Counted from the stretch's first letter, positions 8,325 through 17,358 are shown. The stretch is DNA of 43,979 nucleotides from Alkalibacillus almallahensis (GCF_011761495.1 NZ_JAASRU010000017.1:1-43979), one strand, 5' to 3'. The notes: generated from the sequence alone by a model not told the origin. A program made the numbers and translations.

Positions 8325-9503
8325 TTGTTAAAAGCAATCAATAAAAACAATCAATCCGTCATTGCATTTAGCCAGTCTAAAGAAAGGCTAGACCAATTGC
8401 GACATGAACCATTATTTTGTCCTGCTTGTCAAAAACCAGTCATCTTAAAAGCTGGTTCAATTAATATTCCTCATTTTGCTCACGATTCCGATCTCCCATG
8501 TTCATACGGGAAAGGTGAATCTGAAACCCACCTTCGTGGAAAAATGCATATAGCTACGTGGCTACACCGACAAAGTTATCCTGTTTATTTGGAACAATAC
8601 ATTCCGCCCATTGATCGTAGAGCAGATGTGTTAACAAAAATAAACGATACGTACATTGCGTTTGAATACCAGTGTTCACCGATAGAACCTGAAGAATTAC
8701 GTGTTCGTACGGAAGATTATATGAAACAAGGCATTGTGTGTATTTGGATATTCGGTCCAAATTTTCATAAGCCTTACCAAGCGTCATTTTACCGAGTAGC
8801 ACCTGCAATTCGCGTCTCACTATTGCACCACCCCTATGCTAAGACACCTCGTTTTTTTACTTATAACCCAACGAATTATACGCTACACTTACATGAACCT
8901 AACTTTGTCCATCAACATAATGCTTTTACCACAACTCGAAGTGATAGGGTTACGAACTGGACGATTCCCCAGATTTTCGCTTCTAAAGCTTCTCAATCAA
9001 CTAATCTCCAACAATGGTTATTTCAAAAAAAGCGTTTTCGTTCTAAACAGCGGCAATTCGCTTCCAAAATTGAAGAAGACTATATGAACTATTTATACAC
9101 TCATTCACTTCATCCTCAGTTTTTACCTTCCTGTATTTATTTACCCGTTGCAAATTATCACCTAGATCAGACACCAGTTTATATTTGGCAAACATCGTTT
9201 ATAATCGATCTTTTTAATGAATTAGAACAGGGAGATGAACTGAATTGGTATGATGTTTATGATATGATGCGGGTCTTTTTTCAAAATCGTCTCACTGCAG
9301 CTTATCCAACTTCATTTCGCCATCCTCTTTATAGTTACTTAGACACACTCGTTTCGCTTGATTTATTAGAAAAACGGAGCCCTAGCCATTTTGTTAAGAA
9401 AGCAGATGTGATTTTTCCTAAAACGTTAGATGAAGCGCTAGAACAAGATGAGGCAACACTTAATCAACTTTTTAACTGTATGCCGAATGAAAAAGTTAAG
9501 TAG
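8325..9503 (+). CDS. coiA: Competence protein CoiA
   Basis: CoiA acts in processing or recombination of incoming DNA during natural transformation. The 392-residue protein shows the family's N-terminal zinc-ribbon-like segment (FCPACQKPVILKAGSINIPHFAH) and the nuclease-like core (ETHLRGKMHIATWL, then DRRADVLT and AFEYQCSP), resembling a restriction-endonuclease fold with D...E-x-Q. The rest is variable in the family. The start is a TTG with AAGGGGAG 7 nt upstream. The mecA-(cls)-coiA-pepF order supports the name. In B. subtilis coiA is under ComK; no clear ComK box can be called in the short upstream gap. Confidence 0.88.
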   Translation: MLKAINKNNQSVIAFSQSKERLDQLRHEPLFCPACQKPVILKAGSINIPHFAHDSDLPCSYGKGESETHLRGKMHIATWLHRQSYPVYLEQYIPPIDRRADVLTKINDTYIAFEYQCSPIEPEELRVRTEDYMKQGIVCIWIFGPNFHKPYQASFYRVAPAIRVSLLHHPYAKTPRFFTYNPTNYTLHLHEPNFVHQHNAFTTTRSDRVTNWTIPQIFASKASQSTNLQQWLFQKKRFRSKQRQFASKIEEDYMNYLYTHSLHPQFLPSCIYLPVANYHLDQTPVYIWQTSFIIDLFNELEQGDELNWYDVYDMMRVFFQNRLTAAYPTSFRHPLYSYLDTLVSLDLLEKRSPSHFVKKADVIFPKTLDEALEQDEATLNQLFNCMPNEKVK

Positions 9504-9578
9504 TTTGTTTTACATTCTGATGTAACTTTTATAAAATAGTGAATTGTAAGAAAAATTACGATTGCGGGAGGTTACATA

Positions 9579-11378
9579 ATGGCGAAGGAGATCAAAACGA
9601 GAGAGGAAGTCCCAACTGAATTGACTTGGGATTTGGAAGCCATTTTTAAAACGGATGAAGCTTGGGAAGAAGCGCTACAAGCTTTACATGATGAATTACC
9701 TAAGATTACAGCATATAAAGGGAAAATCGCTGAGTCATCTGATAATTTATTAGCGGTTTTACAACTAGAAGATGATTTTCAAACACGTTTACAAAAAGTA
9801 TTTGTCTATTCACACATGCGTTCAGATCAAGATACAGCGAATAGTAAGTATCAGGACCAAGATGCACGGGCAACGTCACTTGTTACGCAAGTTATGAGTA
9901 CGTTTAGCTATGTAACACCTGAAATATTGGCCATGGATGATGCGACAATTGAAAAGTTTATTGCTGAGAATGATGAACTGAAGCATTATGAGAAGACACT
10001 GCGTGACATTATGAAATCTCGACCTCATGTTTTATCAGAGAAAGAAGAATCACTATTAGCAGAAGTCTCTGAGGTCACACAGACCCCTGGGAATGCGTTT
10101 GGTATGTTAAACAATGCAGATATCGAATTTCCAACGATTACGGATGAGAATGGGGAAGAGACGCAATTATCGCATGGACGTTTTCGTGACTTTTTAGACT
10201 CAAAAGATCGCAATGTCCGAAAACAAGCATTTGATGCAATGTACGATACGTTTGGTCAGTACCAAAATACGTTTTCAGCGACATTAAGTGGGCAAGTAAA
10301 GAAGGCAAACTTCTTTGCGAAGGCGCGTAATTATAATTCAGCACGAGAAGCGGCGTTAGACAAGAATAATATTTCAGAACAAGTTTATGATAATTTACTT
10401 GAAGCGATTAATGATCGTTTACCGTCACTTCATCGTTACATGAAATTGAAAAAGCGTATGCTTGAAGTAGATGAGTTACACATGTATGACATCTATACAC
10501 CGCTTGTTGATGAGAAAATGGATGTGACGATTGAAGAAGCAAAGGATTGGGTTCTTAAAGGCTTAGCTCCGTTAGGGGAAGAGTACACCTCCATTGTTCA
10601 AAAAGGTTATAACGAACGTTGGATCGATTGGCTTGAGACAAAAGGTAAACGCAGTGGCGCTTACTCATCTGGTGGTTATTTAACTAATCCGTATATCTTG
10701 ATGAATTGGCAGGATAATGTGGATAATTTATTTACTTTGGCTCATGAGTTGGGTCATTCATTACACAGTTATTATACACATCAGAATCAAGCACCGCGTT
10801 ATGGTAACTATTCTATTTTTGTGGCTGAAGTTGCTTCAACAACTAATGAGGCGTTGTTGAATGACTATATGCTTAAGACGCTTGATAGTAAACAAAAGAA
10901 ACTTTATTTGCTTAATAATTTCTTAGAAGGTTTCCGTGGAACTGTATTCCGTCAGACGATGTTTGCAGAGTTTGAACATGAAATTCATCAACGCGAGCAA
11001 CAAGGTGAAGCGCTGACAGCTGAAAAATTAACCGATATTTATTATAAACTTAACCAAAAGTATTTCGGTGACGATGTTCATGTTGATGAAAAGATCGGGC
11101 TTGAATGGGCTCGTATTCCGCATTTTTATATGGGATATTACGTCTATCAATATGCAACAGGTTATTCAGCGGCGACAGCTTTAGCCGCTAAGATATTAGA
11201 AGAAGGGGACCCAGCTGTTGAGAAATTCAAAGACTTCTTGAAAGCAGGAAGCAGCGAAGACCCTATTGATGTATTGAAGAAAGCTGGCGTGGATATGACA
11301 GAGAAGGCGCCAATTTTAGAAGCATTAGATGTATTTGATGCCAAATTAGATGAATTTGAAGCATTATTAAATGAATAA
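9579..11378 (+). CDS. pepF: Oligoendopeptidase F
   Basis: This cytoplasmic M3-family zinc metallopeptidase cleaves oligopeptides of about 7-17 residues. The 599-residue length fits the family. The zinc site HELGH lies at about residues 389-393 (FTLAHELGHSLHS), with the downstream Glu in FVAEVASTTNEALL as third ligand. The C-terminal segment IPHFYMGYYVYQYATGYSAA carries the Tyr-rich substrate-binding motif of M3B enzymes. GCGGGAGG precedes the ATG. It follows coiA, as in B. subtilis (yjbG), and ends at a strong terminator. Confidence 0.96.
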   Translation: MAKEIKTREEVPTELTWDLEAIFKTDEAWEEALQALHDELPKITAYKGKIAESSDNLLAVLQLEDDFQTRLQKVFVYSHMRSDQDTANSKYQDQDARATSLVTQVMSTFSYVTPEILAMDDATIEKFIAENDELKHYEKTLRDIMKSRPHVLSEKEESLLAEVSEVTQTPGNAFGMLNNADIEFPTITDENGEETQLSHGRFRDFLDSKDRNVRKQAFDAMYDTFGQYQNTFSATLSGQVKKANFFAKARNYNSAREAALDKNNISEQVYDNLLEAINDRLPSLHRYMKLKKRMLEVDELHMYDIYTPLVDEKMDVTIEEAKDWVLKGLAPLGEEYTSIVQKGYNERWIDWLETKGKRSGAYSSGGYLTNPYILMNWQDNVDNLFTLAHELGHSLHSYYTHQNQAPRYGNYSIFVAEVASTTNEALLNDYMLKTLDSKQKKLYLLNNFLEGFRGTVFRQTMFAEFEHEIHQREQQGEALTAEKLTDIYYKLNQKYFGDDVHVDEKIGLEWARIPHFYMGYYVYQYATGYSAATALAAKILEEGDPAVEKFKDFLKAGSSEDPIDVLKKAGVDMTEKAPILEALDVFDAKLDEFEALLNE

Positions 11379-11380
11379 TA

Positions 11381-11416
11381 AAAAATGCAGGCGGTTTAAT
11401 CCCGCCTGCATTTTTT
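11381..11416 (+). terminator. Intrinsic terminator behind pepF
   Basis: Arms 11381-11394 and 11402-11415 (AAAAATGCAGGCGG and complement) with a 7-nt loop and a T-run. The A/T flanks allow use from both sides. Confidence 0.9.
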
Positions 11417-11428
11417 ATGGTTTCTACG

Positions 11429-11549
11429 GATTGTTTAATAATGTGAACACATTATTAAACAATGTTTCAAGTTTATCGAACAATCCTACAAGTTTATTAA
11501 ACAGTTGAAGAGGATTGTTTAACAATTTCATGTGATTATTTCAAAATCG
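11429..11549. repeat. 21-bp periodic AT-palindrome array B (6 units)
   Basis: Six cores are centred at about 11436, 11457, 11478, 11498, 11520 and 11542, so spacing is 20-22 nt. Examples are ATTGTTTAATAAT, ATTATTAAACAAT and GTTTATTAAACAGT; several are near-perfect palindromes. The array begins 13 nt after the pepF terminator, and its last unit overlaps the 3' end of the small membrane protein gene at 11541-11720. Confidence 0.7.
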
Positions 11550-11720
11550 TTTGCGGAATGAATTTTTTTGGGTGAATGAGGCAATAAATAGAAATAGTAC
11601 CAAAAACAGAAGCGGCATGCTGATCAAACGTGGGATTAATTGCATCATGCCGAGTGTATTCAATAAAAAAGCACCTATAATCAGTATCAACCAAAAGAGG
11701 AGTCGGATTATCATCATCAT
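11541..11720 (-). CDS. Small hydrophobic membrane protein, 59 aa
   Basis: This short reading frame on the minus strand encodes MMMIIRLLFWLILIIGAFLL followed by NTLGMMQLIP, a second hydrophobic stretch (MPLLFLVLFLFIASFT) and a basic tail ending KRF. Two membrane helices joined by a short loop with a Pro are predicted. AAGGAAGCG lies directly upstream of three consecutive ATG codons (11720, 11717, 11714), which supports translation; which Met is used is unclear. Two longer frames on the same stretch give low-complexity, non-hydrophobic products and look like shadows. It lies between pepF and spxH, 49 nt downstream of spxH on the same strand. Function unknown. Confidence 0.65.
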   Translation of the reverse strand: MMMIIRLLFWLILIIGAFLLNTLGMMQLIPRLISMPLLFLVLFLFIASFTQKNSFRKRF

Positions 11721-11769
11721 CGCTTCCTTTTTTGATACTCATCATATGGTGCTTTTCCATAAGTTATGC

Positions 11770-12669
11770 CTAATTTGATTCAATGTACTTCCAAAATGTG
11801 CCGTATTTGACGGGGATACGTTCGACTTTACGCGTAAGTTGGAGTTTCTTTAATTCGCGTTCTGTTTTCTCTTCGCTCCAATCAAATACAACCGCAATTT
11901 CTTTCGAGGCGACAAATTTAAAGTGAGATAAGAAATCAATGAGTGCAGGTTTAACGGTTGGACGTGCTGCACGCCCCATCACTTCAAATAAAGCCTTCAC
12001 ATAAGAATCATAATCGTAGATTCCAGACACTTTCAAACCGTCCTCGGTTTCTTCCTGATTGAAGAAAACAATGGATGGTGTCTGGTCAACACCCATTTCT
12101 TGTGCTACGTGAAGATCACATTTTAACGCTTTTTTTGCAGTATTTGAATATAAATCATGGTAAAACTCATCTACATCCAAATTGACTTTATCAGCAACTT
12201 CCAATAAAACGGCTTCATCTGAAACGTTTTGTTGGTCTAAGAATAAATACTCGCGTAATTTTCGTAAAAAATCCGTGCTTAGTCGGTGTCCCTGTAATTC
12301 AGCTGCTTTGATCGCAAGCGATGTTAATAACGGGGAGGAAACAGGATTATTATTTGAGATAGCTTCATCACAATTCATGCCAGTTCGTTGTGATAGTTTT
12401 CGCCACGAATACTGAATGTTATCAGAACGGTTAAGTGACGAAATATTCATTTCAGTCGATTTACCCGTAATAATGGTTCTTAATTTGAAATAACAACCGT
12501 ATTCCATCGCTAATTTTTTGATATAAGGCTCGAACGACCAACATTCTGGACATAATGGGTCGACAAAAAAGTATATTTCGACGGGTTTATTAAGTAAGTT
12601 ACAGAAGTCAATTTGGGAATTATCATTCGATGCAAGATTGTTCATGACATTCGCTGTTTGATCCACCAC
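11770..12669 (-). CDS. spxH: ClpXP adaptor protein SpxH (YjbH)
   Basis: SpxH binds Spx and hands it to ClpXP for degradation; it aggregates under disulfide stress so that Spx accumulates. The 299-residue protein has a DsbA-like thioredoxin fold: VEIYFFVDPLCPECWSFEPYIKKL holds C40-P-E-C43, the family's CPxCW signature, and QTPSIVFF is the cis-Pro segment. The C-terminal 80 residues match the family extension. The start is GTG at 12669, with AGGGGA about 6 nt upstream; an overlapping ATG is in another frame. It is followed by the small membrane protein gene and preceded 22 nt upstream by the globin gene, as in B. subtilis yjbH-yjbI. Confidence 0.93.
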   Translation of the reverse strand: MVDQTANVMNNLASNDNSQIDFCNLLNKPVEIYFFVDPLCPECWSFEPYIKKLAMEYGCYFKLRTIITGKSTEMNISSLNRSDNIQYSWRKLSQRTGMNCDEAISNNNPVSSPLLTSLAIKAAELQGHRLSTDFLRKLREYLFLDQQNVSDEAVLLEVADKVNLDVDEFYHDLYSNTAKKALKCDLHVAQEMGVDQTPSIVFFNQEETEDGLKVSGIYDYDSYVKALFEVMGRAARPTVKPALIDFLSHFKFVASKEIAVVFDWSEEKTERELKKLQLTRKVERIPVKYGTFWKYIESN

Positions 12670-12691
12670 ATCGATTCCCCTTTCGCTCTCT

Positions 12692-13075
12692 CTATTCCGG
12701 TGTGTTCATCATATGATTTGCTGTCATCGTTAAACGCTCAAAAATCGAGCTTCGATAAGGTTCTTCTATTTCAGCTTCTTCCAAAGCGGCTTCCATACAA
12801 CTGAGCCAAGCATCACGTCTCGTCGGTGTAATGGTAAAATACATGTGACGTGCGCGAAGCATCGGATGGCCATGTTCTTGAATATATAGTTGAGGGCCAC
12901 CGAAAAATTGGGTTAAAAATTGTTTTTGCTTGCGTTTCGTTTCAGTTAAATCGTCTGGAAAAATGGGTGTTAAGTCCGGATGTTTGGCAACACGTTTATA
13001 AAACGCATCGACAATTCGTTGGACTGCATCTTCTCCTCCAATGGCTTCGTAAATGTTGCCTTGTTGGTGTGCCAT
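12692..13075 (-). CDS. yjbI: Truncated hemoglobin (YjbI type)
   Basis: This 127-residue group II (trHbO-like) 2-on-2 globin binds heme and O2. Visible family features are IYEAIGGEDAVQRIVDAFYKRV at the N-terminus, FPDD, FGGPQLYIQEHGHPMLRARHMYFTI with the likely proximal His in ARHMYF, and RDAWLSCMEAALEE. The ATG at 13075 follows GAGAGGG; upstream in-frame codons are not supported. It is likely co-transcribed with spxH downstream. In Bacillus and related Firmicutes this globin gene is habitually next to yjbH; the functional reason is not established from sequence. Confidence 0.92.
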   Translation of the reverse strand: MAHQQGNIYEAIGGEDAVQRIVDAFYKRVAKHPDLTPIFPDDLTETKRKQKQFLTQFFGGPQLYIQEHGHPMLRARHMYFTITPTRRDAWLSCMEAALEEAEIEEPYRSSIFERLTMTANHMMNTPE

Positions 13076-13135
13076 AGAAATCCCTCTCTTTTTCAATATT
13101 GTAGCAACGTCGACGCTTCATATCAATTAATACGA

Positions 13136-13702
13136 CTAGTTAACGCTTTGAAAAAACCTGGCAATTTTGTTCGGTGTATGGCGTTCAGGAATATTAAATT
13201 GACTTAATAGATTGTGAAAATATGCTTGACCTTGATCCATACTAGGGGCCTCAACCTCTAGTTCATAATCAGTCATGCCGTTGTATTCACTGTAATCGAG
13301 GACAAGGATTATGTTATGATCTTGCCGTTCATATCGATAGGTCGTAAGCTGACCTTTATAACGAATATCCGTCTCTTCTATTCCAATAGTGTTTAACTGC
13401 TGACGGATATTGTCACCTAAAGTGATTTCATCCTGACACCATGCTTTAAATTGCTCTTCTGTTAAGGTGTCATGCGTTTCTAGCAAACCATTTTCGACAG
13501 GCTGTTTTAACGTTGCAACATAAGCATCTGTTTTCTCACGAATACGGAGAGCTGCACCTTGTTGTTTTAAGCGAAAATCATTCGTTTCAAAATAGTGATT
13601 CACTTGTCTTATAGGTTCTAAATCACTCATATAATGAGCAACTAAATTGTTATATTCATCGCGTTCGAGTAGATTTTTAAATTCAATTTCGATTTCTTGC
13701 AT
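13136..13702 (-). CDS. yjbK: CYTH-domain protein (YjbK)
   Basis: This 188-residue member of the CYTH (adenylyl cyclase/thiamin triphosphatase tunnel fold) superfamily acts on triphosphate-containing or polyphosphate substrates. The N-terminal EIEIEFKN gives the diagnostic ExExK motif. Alternating basic and acidic strands follow (ALRIREK, VATLKQP, YELEVE), lining the tunnel. Its precise substrate is unknown. The ATG at 13702 follows GCGAGGTGA; earlier in-frame codons at 13762 have no ribosome site. It is divergent from relQ, a (p)ppGpp synthetase, an arrangement conserved in bacilli that hints at a role in nucleotide metabolism. Confidence 0.9.
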   Translation of the reverse strand: MQEIEIEFKNLLERDEYNNLVAHYMSDLEPIRQVNHYFETNDFRLKQQGAALRIREKTDAYVATLKQPVENGLLETHDTLTEEQFKAWCQDEITLGDNIRQQLNTIGIEETDIRYKGQLTTYRYERQDHNIILVLDYSEYNGMTDYELEVEAPSMDQGQAYFHNLLSQFNIPERHTPNKIARFFQSVN

Positions 13703-13765
13703 AGCTTGTTCACCTCGCTTAACACTAATTTTCATTATGACGGATAAATTTGTTAGATTCAACGA

Positions 13766-13794
13766 TTATGGCTCCTGCCAAATTATGATACAAT
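13766..13794 (+). promoter_or_regulatory. Promoter of relQ-nadK-yjbO
   Basis: TTATGG (13766-13771) and TACAAT (13789-13794) are 17 nt apart, and the -10 is preceded by TGA, giving an extended TGN element. It lies 40 nt before the preferred relQ start. Confidence 0.6.
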
Positions 13795-13833
13795 ATAGAT
13801 GATTAGGACATCATGGAAAGTGGGGGAAACACG

Positions 13834-14448
13834 TTGAAATGGGATATATTTTTAGCGCCATACAGTCAAGCCGTTGATGAGTTGAAGATTAAATTAAAAG
13901 GTATGCGGAAGCAATTCGACTATGAATCCAGACATTCTCCCATCGAGTTTGTGACAGGTCGGGTTAAGCCGATCACGAGTATCGTCGATAAAGCCAAACG
14001 GCGTGAAATCCCGATTCCTAAAATTGAAGAAGAAGTTCAAGATATAGCGGGCTTAAGAGTTGTTTGTCCGTTTGTTGATGATATATATGAAGTCGTCGAA
14101 ATGATTCGTGCACGACAAGACTTTGAAATTGCCGAAGAGAAAGATTACATAGAGAAAAACAAGGAGAGTGGTTACCGCTCATATCACGTGATCATCCGAT
14201 ATCCAGTTGAAACGATTCACGGTGAACGTAAAATCTTAGCAGAAATCCAAATTCGAACATTAGCCATGAATTTTTGGGCAATAAACGAACATTCATTGAA
14301 CTATAAATATTCAGGCCAAATACCTGAGGATGTTACAACACGATTACGCAATGCTGCTGAAGCGGCTTTCCGTTTAGATGAAGAAATGTCGAAAATCAGA
14401 CAAGAGATTCGCGAAGCACAGGAATATTTCAGAAGAACGAAAGAATAA
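13834..14448 (+). CDS. relQ: Small alarmone synthetase RelQ (GTP pyrophosphokinase)
   Basis: RelQ transfers pyrophosphate from ATP to GDP or GTP, making (p)ppGpp. The 205-residue protein is a stand-alone RelA/SpoT synthetase domain without a hydrolase domain. HSPIEFVTGRVKPITSIVDKAKRR, EVQDIAGLRVVCPFVDDIY, ESGYRSYHVIIRYPVE and EIQIRTLAMNFWAINEHSLNYKY are all hallmark motifs, including the catalytic Glu in EIQIRT. It closely resembles B. subtilis YjbM/SasB. The TTG at 13834 has GGGGGAA 5-7 nt upstream and is preferred over the ATG at 13813, which lacks a good site. nadK follows after 33 nt, so they probably form one operon. Confidence 0.95.
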   Translation: MKWDIFLAPYSQAVDELKIKLKGMRKQFDYESRHSPIEFVTGRVKPITSIVDKAKRREIPIPKIEEEVQDIAGLRVVCPFVDDIYEVVEMIRARQDFEIAEEKDYIEKNKESGYRSYHVIIRYPVETIHGERKILAEIQIRTLAMNFWAINEHSLNYKYSGQIPEDVTTRLRNAAEAAFRLDEEMSKIRQEIREAQEYFRRTKE

Positions 14449-14481
14449 TCAGTCGTTGCTAAATTAAAAGGTGGGATCAAT

Positions 14482-15291
14482 GTGAAATTTGCAGTACAAA
14501 GCCGAGGCGATCAAACATCAAAGGAACTTGAGTCAAAATTTAAGAGTTACTTATCTGAGTTTAATTTAGAATACAATGAAGAGGAACCAGATCTCGTCAT
14601 CTCAATCGGAGGCGACGGAACGTTACTTGAAGCGTTTCATAGTTATGTTCATCGTCTTGATAAAACAGCTTTTATCGGGGTTCATACAGGGCATCTCGGT
14701 TTCTATGCAGATTGGGTACCAGAAGAGTTAGAAAAATTAATTATTGAGATAGCTCGGACACCGTTTCAAGTTGTTGAGTATCCATTATTAGAATTAACCA
14801 TTCGTCCAGCTGATTATGATGCTGAGCATTGTTATTTAGCTTTAAATGAAGTTTCTGTAAAGACAGCAGAAGGATCGGTCGTATTAGACGTTGAAATTAA
14901 AGGGGAGCATTTCGAAACATTCCGTGGTGACGGCTTATGTATTTCGACACCATCTGGTTCAACAGCTTATAATAAGGCATTAGGTGGTGCGATTATCCAT
15001 CCGTCACTTGAGGCTTTTCAAATTACGGAGATGGCATCCATTAACAATCGTGTGTTCCGTACGGTAGGTTCACCTCTGATTTTACCGAAACATCATACAG
15101 CAGTTATGAAACCTAAAAGTGAACGTAACTTTTTAATAACGATTGATCATTTAACCATGACATTCAATCAAGTGCACAGTATTCAGTGTCGTGTTTCGAA
15201 GGAAAAAGTAAGATTTGCGCGATTCCGCCCATTCCCGTTCTGGAGTCGTGTCCATGATTCATTTATTTCGGATGAGAGTACAGAGTTTTAG
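14482..15291 (+). CDS. nadK: NAD kinase
   Basis: NadK phosphorylates NAD to NADP using ATP or polyphosphate. The 269-residue protein has the GGDGT signature at residues 43-47 (catalytic Asp45), the NE-S segment ([13 protein letters not shown]), and the conserved [20 protein letters not shown] substrate loop. The start codon is GTG with AAAGGTGGGA upstream. Bacilli usually have two NAD kinases; this is the PpnKA/NadF type by position next to relQ and yjbO. The stop is 10 nt before the pseudouridine synthase gene, so these are co-transcribed. Confidence 0.96.
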   Translation: MKFAVQSRGDQTSKELESKFKSYLSEFNLEYNEEEPDLVISIGGDGTLLEAFHSYVHRLDKTAFIGVHTGHLGFYADWVPEELEKLIIEIARTPFQVVEYPLLELTIRPADYDAEHCYLALNEVSVKTAEGSVVLDVEIKGEHFETFRGDGLCISTPSGSTAYNKALGGAIIHPSLEAFQITEMASINNRVFRTVGSPLILPKHHTAVMKPKSERNFLITIDHLTMTFNQVHSIQCRVSKEKVRFARFRPFPFWSRVHDSFISDESTEF

Positions 15292-15301
15292 GTGAGTTAT
15301 T

Positions 15302-16165
15302 ATGGAATTTAGATGGACAATCGAATCAACTTATGATGATTGGCTCGTACGTGATTATTTAAAGCATGTGCGAGCTTTTTCGGGTCAACTCATAAAAGCT
15401 ATGAAACAATCGGGCGTCATCGAAGTTAACGGTGAAATGGCCACAATAGCGGACCGTCTTAATCACAAGGATGTACTTAAGGTCGTTTTGCCTAAAGAAC
15501 AGCGAAGTGAAGCATTTCAGCCGAAACAGGAGCCGCTAAGTATCGTGTACGAAGATAAACATGTTTTGGTCGTTAATAAAGAGCGGGGCAATGCTGTAAC
15601 CCCCAATATGAATGATGAAGCAGGTGTCACCTTAATTGAAGCTGTTCTGGGCTATTTTGATAGACAAGGGCTTGATGCAACAGGACATGTCGTCACGCGA
15701 TTAGATCGATATACATCGGGACTCGTTTTGGTCGCGAAACATCGCTATAGTCATCATTTAATGCAACAAGTGAGTATAGACAGGTGGTATGAGGGAGTTA
15801 TTGAAGGTTCTTTGTCTGGGTCAGGGACTCTTAAATGGCCCATTGCACGCCATTTGCCATCGATTATTGAGCGGAAGGTAAGTGAAGACGGTCAACCAGC
15901 AGTGACGCATTACCGAGTTAAATTGGCGGAGCATGATCGCACGTTAGTTGAGCTGAAGTTAGAAACAGGACGAACCCATCAAATTCGTGTTCATATGGCG
16001 CATTTAGGTTATCCATTAATTGGCGATGACCTTTATGGTAGTGAATCACATGATTTAGTGGGGCAAGCACTTCATTGTAAGTGGTTAAAATTTATCCATC
16101 CTATTTCGGGTCAAGAGATTACAGCGTATGCGAAAACACCACATGAATTAATCGAACTATTATAA
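15302..16165 (+). CDS. yjbO: RluD-family RNA pseudouridine synthase (YjbO)
   Basis: The 287-residue RluA/RluD-type enzyme isomerises uridine in rRNA or tRNA. An S4-like N-terminal region (residues 1-65) is followed by the synthase domain: LSIVYEDKHVLVVNKERG, then VTRLDRYTSGLVLVAK with catalytic Asp135, and ETGRTHQIRVHMAHLGYPLIGDDLYG near the end. Family relatives usually read H-R-L-D; here the residue before RLD is Thr, also common in YjbO. The target site is not predictable from sequence. A GGTGAG site precedes the ATG. It is the last gene of the relQ operon, ending at a bidirectional terminator. Confidence 0.92.
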   Translation: MEFRWTIESTYDDWLVRDYLKHVRAFSGQLIKAMKQSGVIEVNGEMATIADRLNHKDVLKVVLPKEQRSEAFQPKQEPLSIVYEDKHVLVVNKERGNAVTPNMNDEAGVTLIEAVLGYFDRQGLDATGHVVTRLDRYTSGLVLVAKHRYSHHLMQQVSIDRWYEGVIEGSLSGSGTLKWPIARHLPSIIERKVSEDGQPAVTHYRVKLAEHDRTLVELKLETGRTHQIRVHMAHLGYPLIGDDLYGSESHDLVGQALHCKWLKFIHPISGQEITAYAKTPHELIELL

Positions 16166-16167
16166 AA

Positions 16168-16193
16168 AGCCAGGTGCAATGTTGCACCTGGCT
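16168..16193. terminator. Bidirectional terminator between yjbO and rodA
   Basis: Twelve-base-pair perfect arms (AGCCAGGTGCAA and complement) surround two bases. The + side lacks a long T-run (TATTCTG), while the minus side reads TTTTTATA, so it should act better on the minus strand for the RodA gene, whose last codons overlap it. Confidence 0.7.
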
Positions 16194-17358
16194 ATTCTGT
16201 TTCGAACATATAATCTTTTTTACGTGAATGGATATTCAAGACAATTCCAATGGCTGCCATATAGACCAGTAAAGATGTACCACCGTAACTCAGGAATGGT
16301 AGTGGTAAACCTGTTAGTGGTAAGAGTTGAACGGACATGCCAATGTTTTGGAAAATTTGATAAAAGAACATGCCGACAAAGCCGACTGCTAAATAAGTAC
16401 CGAATGGATCGCGACAATCAAGTGCAATTTGAATAATCCGATAGATTAATAGGAAATACAAAATAATGACGACACTTGAACCGATGAAACCGAATTGTTC
16501 GGCTATAGCGGTGAAGATCATGTCTGAATGCTGTTCAGGAATTGATAGCTGAAAATTACCTAGTCCTTTGCCAAATAATTCGCCAGAGCCAATTGCAAGC
16601 ATGGAGCGGATGGACTGCATGCCTGAACCGTCTTCATACAAATGTGGGTTCTGCCAAGCTTGTATACGGTATACAGCGTGTCTGAATGGGGTATCCATCC
16701 AGAAGTTGACGAATTGTTCTGTAAACATTAAGTATACTACGACTAAAATGCCACTGAACACCGCTAAAATCCCAATTAATGAGAAAATGAAACGCCAGCG
16801 AATTCCAGATATTAAGATAAGAAAACCCGCAATTGAAAGGATAACCATACCTGATCCCAAGTCAGGTTGCATAACAATAAGGACAAGAGGAGGTATGGTT
16901 AAACCTAAAATCTTGCTTAGTAAAATAGAATCATATTTTAAATTTTTGTAAGTCCATTGTTCATTATGTGACGTAATGACATGTGCTAACGTAATGACTA
17001 GAAAAACTTTCATAAATTCAGATGGTTGTAGGGAACCGACTGGTAACTGATACCAGCTGTAAGAACCGTTAATTTCCACAGCAAAAACAAATAGCCCGGC
17101 AAGCATAGCAACACCTAAAAAATAAAGAGGCCAAGCTAGTTTACGATAAAAGTCAAAATCCAGTAACATAATCGCCGCAATCCCTATTCCGCCAATCACG
17201 AACCATGTTATCTGTTGTATATAAAAATCGATATTTGATAAATCCCCTCGCAAATGGGGCTGTAATACATAAAGCGTTGTAATTCCGATCGCAATGAGAC
17301 TTACCATTACGAATAGTAGGAATGTATCGAGTTTTTTGTCGTTTCCGTAGTTCTCCAT
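16192..17358 (-). CDS. rodA: RodA/FtsW/SpoVE-family peptidoglycan polymerase
   Basis: The 388-residue SEDS-family protein has about ten membrane helices. SEDS proteins polymerise glycan strands from lipid II, partnered by a class B PBP. Signatures seen are GSLQPSEFMKVFLVITLAHV, the PDLGSGMVI segment with the essential Asp, and the C-terminal LTGLPLPFLSYGGTSLLV. The QPHLRGDLSNIDFYIQQITWF loop and overall length favour RodA (elongation) over FtsW or SpoVE, but the subgroup call is by eye. The ATG at 17358 has AAGGAGTACC upstream. In B. subtilis I do not recall a SEDS gene at this position, so it is a local difference in synteny. Confidence 0.85.
   Translation of the reverse strand: MENYGNDKKLDTFLLFVMVSLIAIGITTLYVLQPHLRGDLSNIDFYIQQITWFVIGGIGIAAIMLLDFDFYRKLAWPLYFLGVAMLAGLFVFAVEINGSYSWYQLPVGSLQPSEFMKVFLVITLAHVITSHNEQWTYKNLKYDSILLSKILGLTIPPLVLIVMQPDLGSGMVILSIAGFLILISGIRWRFIFSLIGILAVFSGILVVVYLMFTEQFVNFWMDTPFRHAVYRIQAWQNPHLYEDGSGMQSIRSMLAIGSGELFGKGLGNFQLSIPEQHSDMIFTAIAEQFGFIGSSVVIILYFLLIYRIIQIALDCRDPFGTYLAVGFVGMFFYQIFQNIGMSVQLLPLTGLPLPFLSYGGTSLLVYMAAIGIVLNIHSRKKDYMFETE

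Noticed and set aside
11551-11778. 75-codon plus-strand frame opposite the 59-aa membrane protein
   Set aside because: It lacks a ribosome site, its product is unlike any known protein, and the minus-strand 59-codon frame has the better start and a coherent two-helix product.
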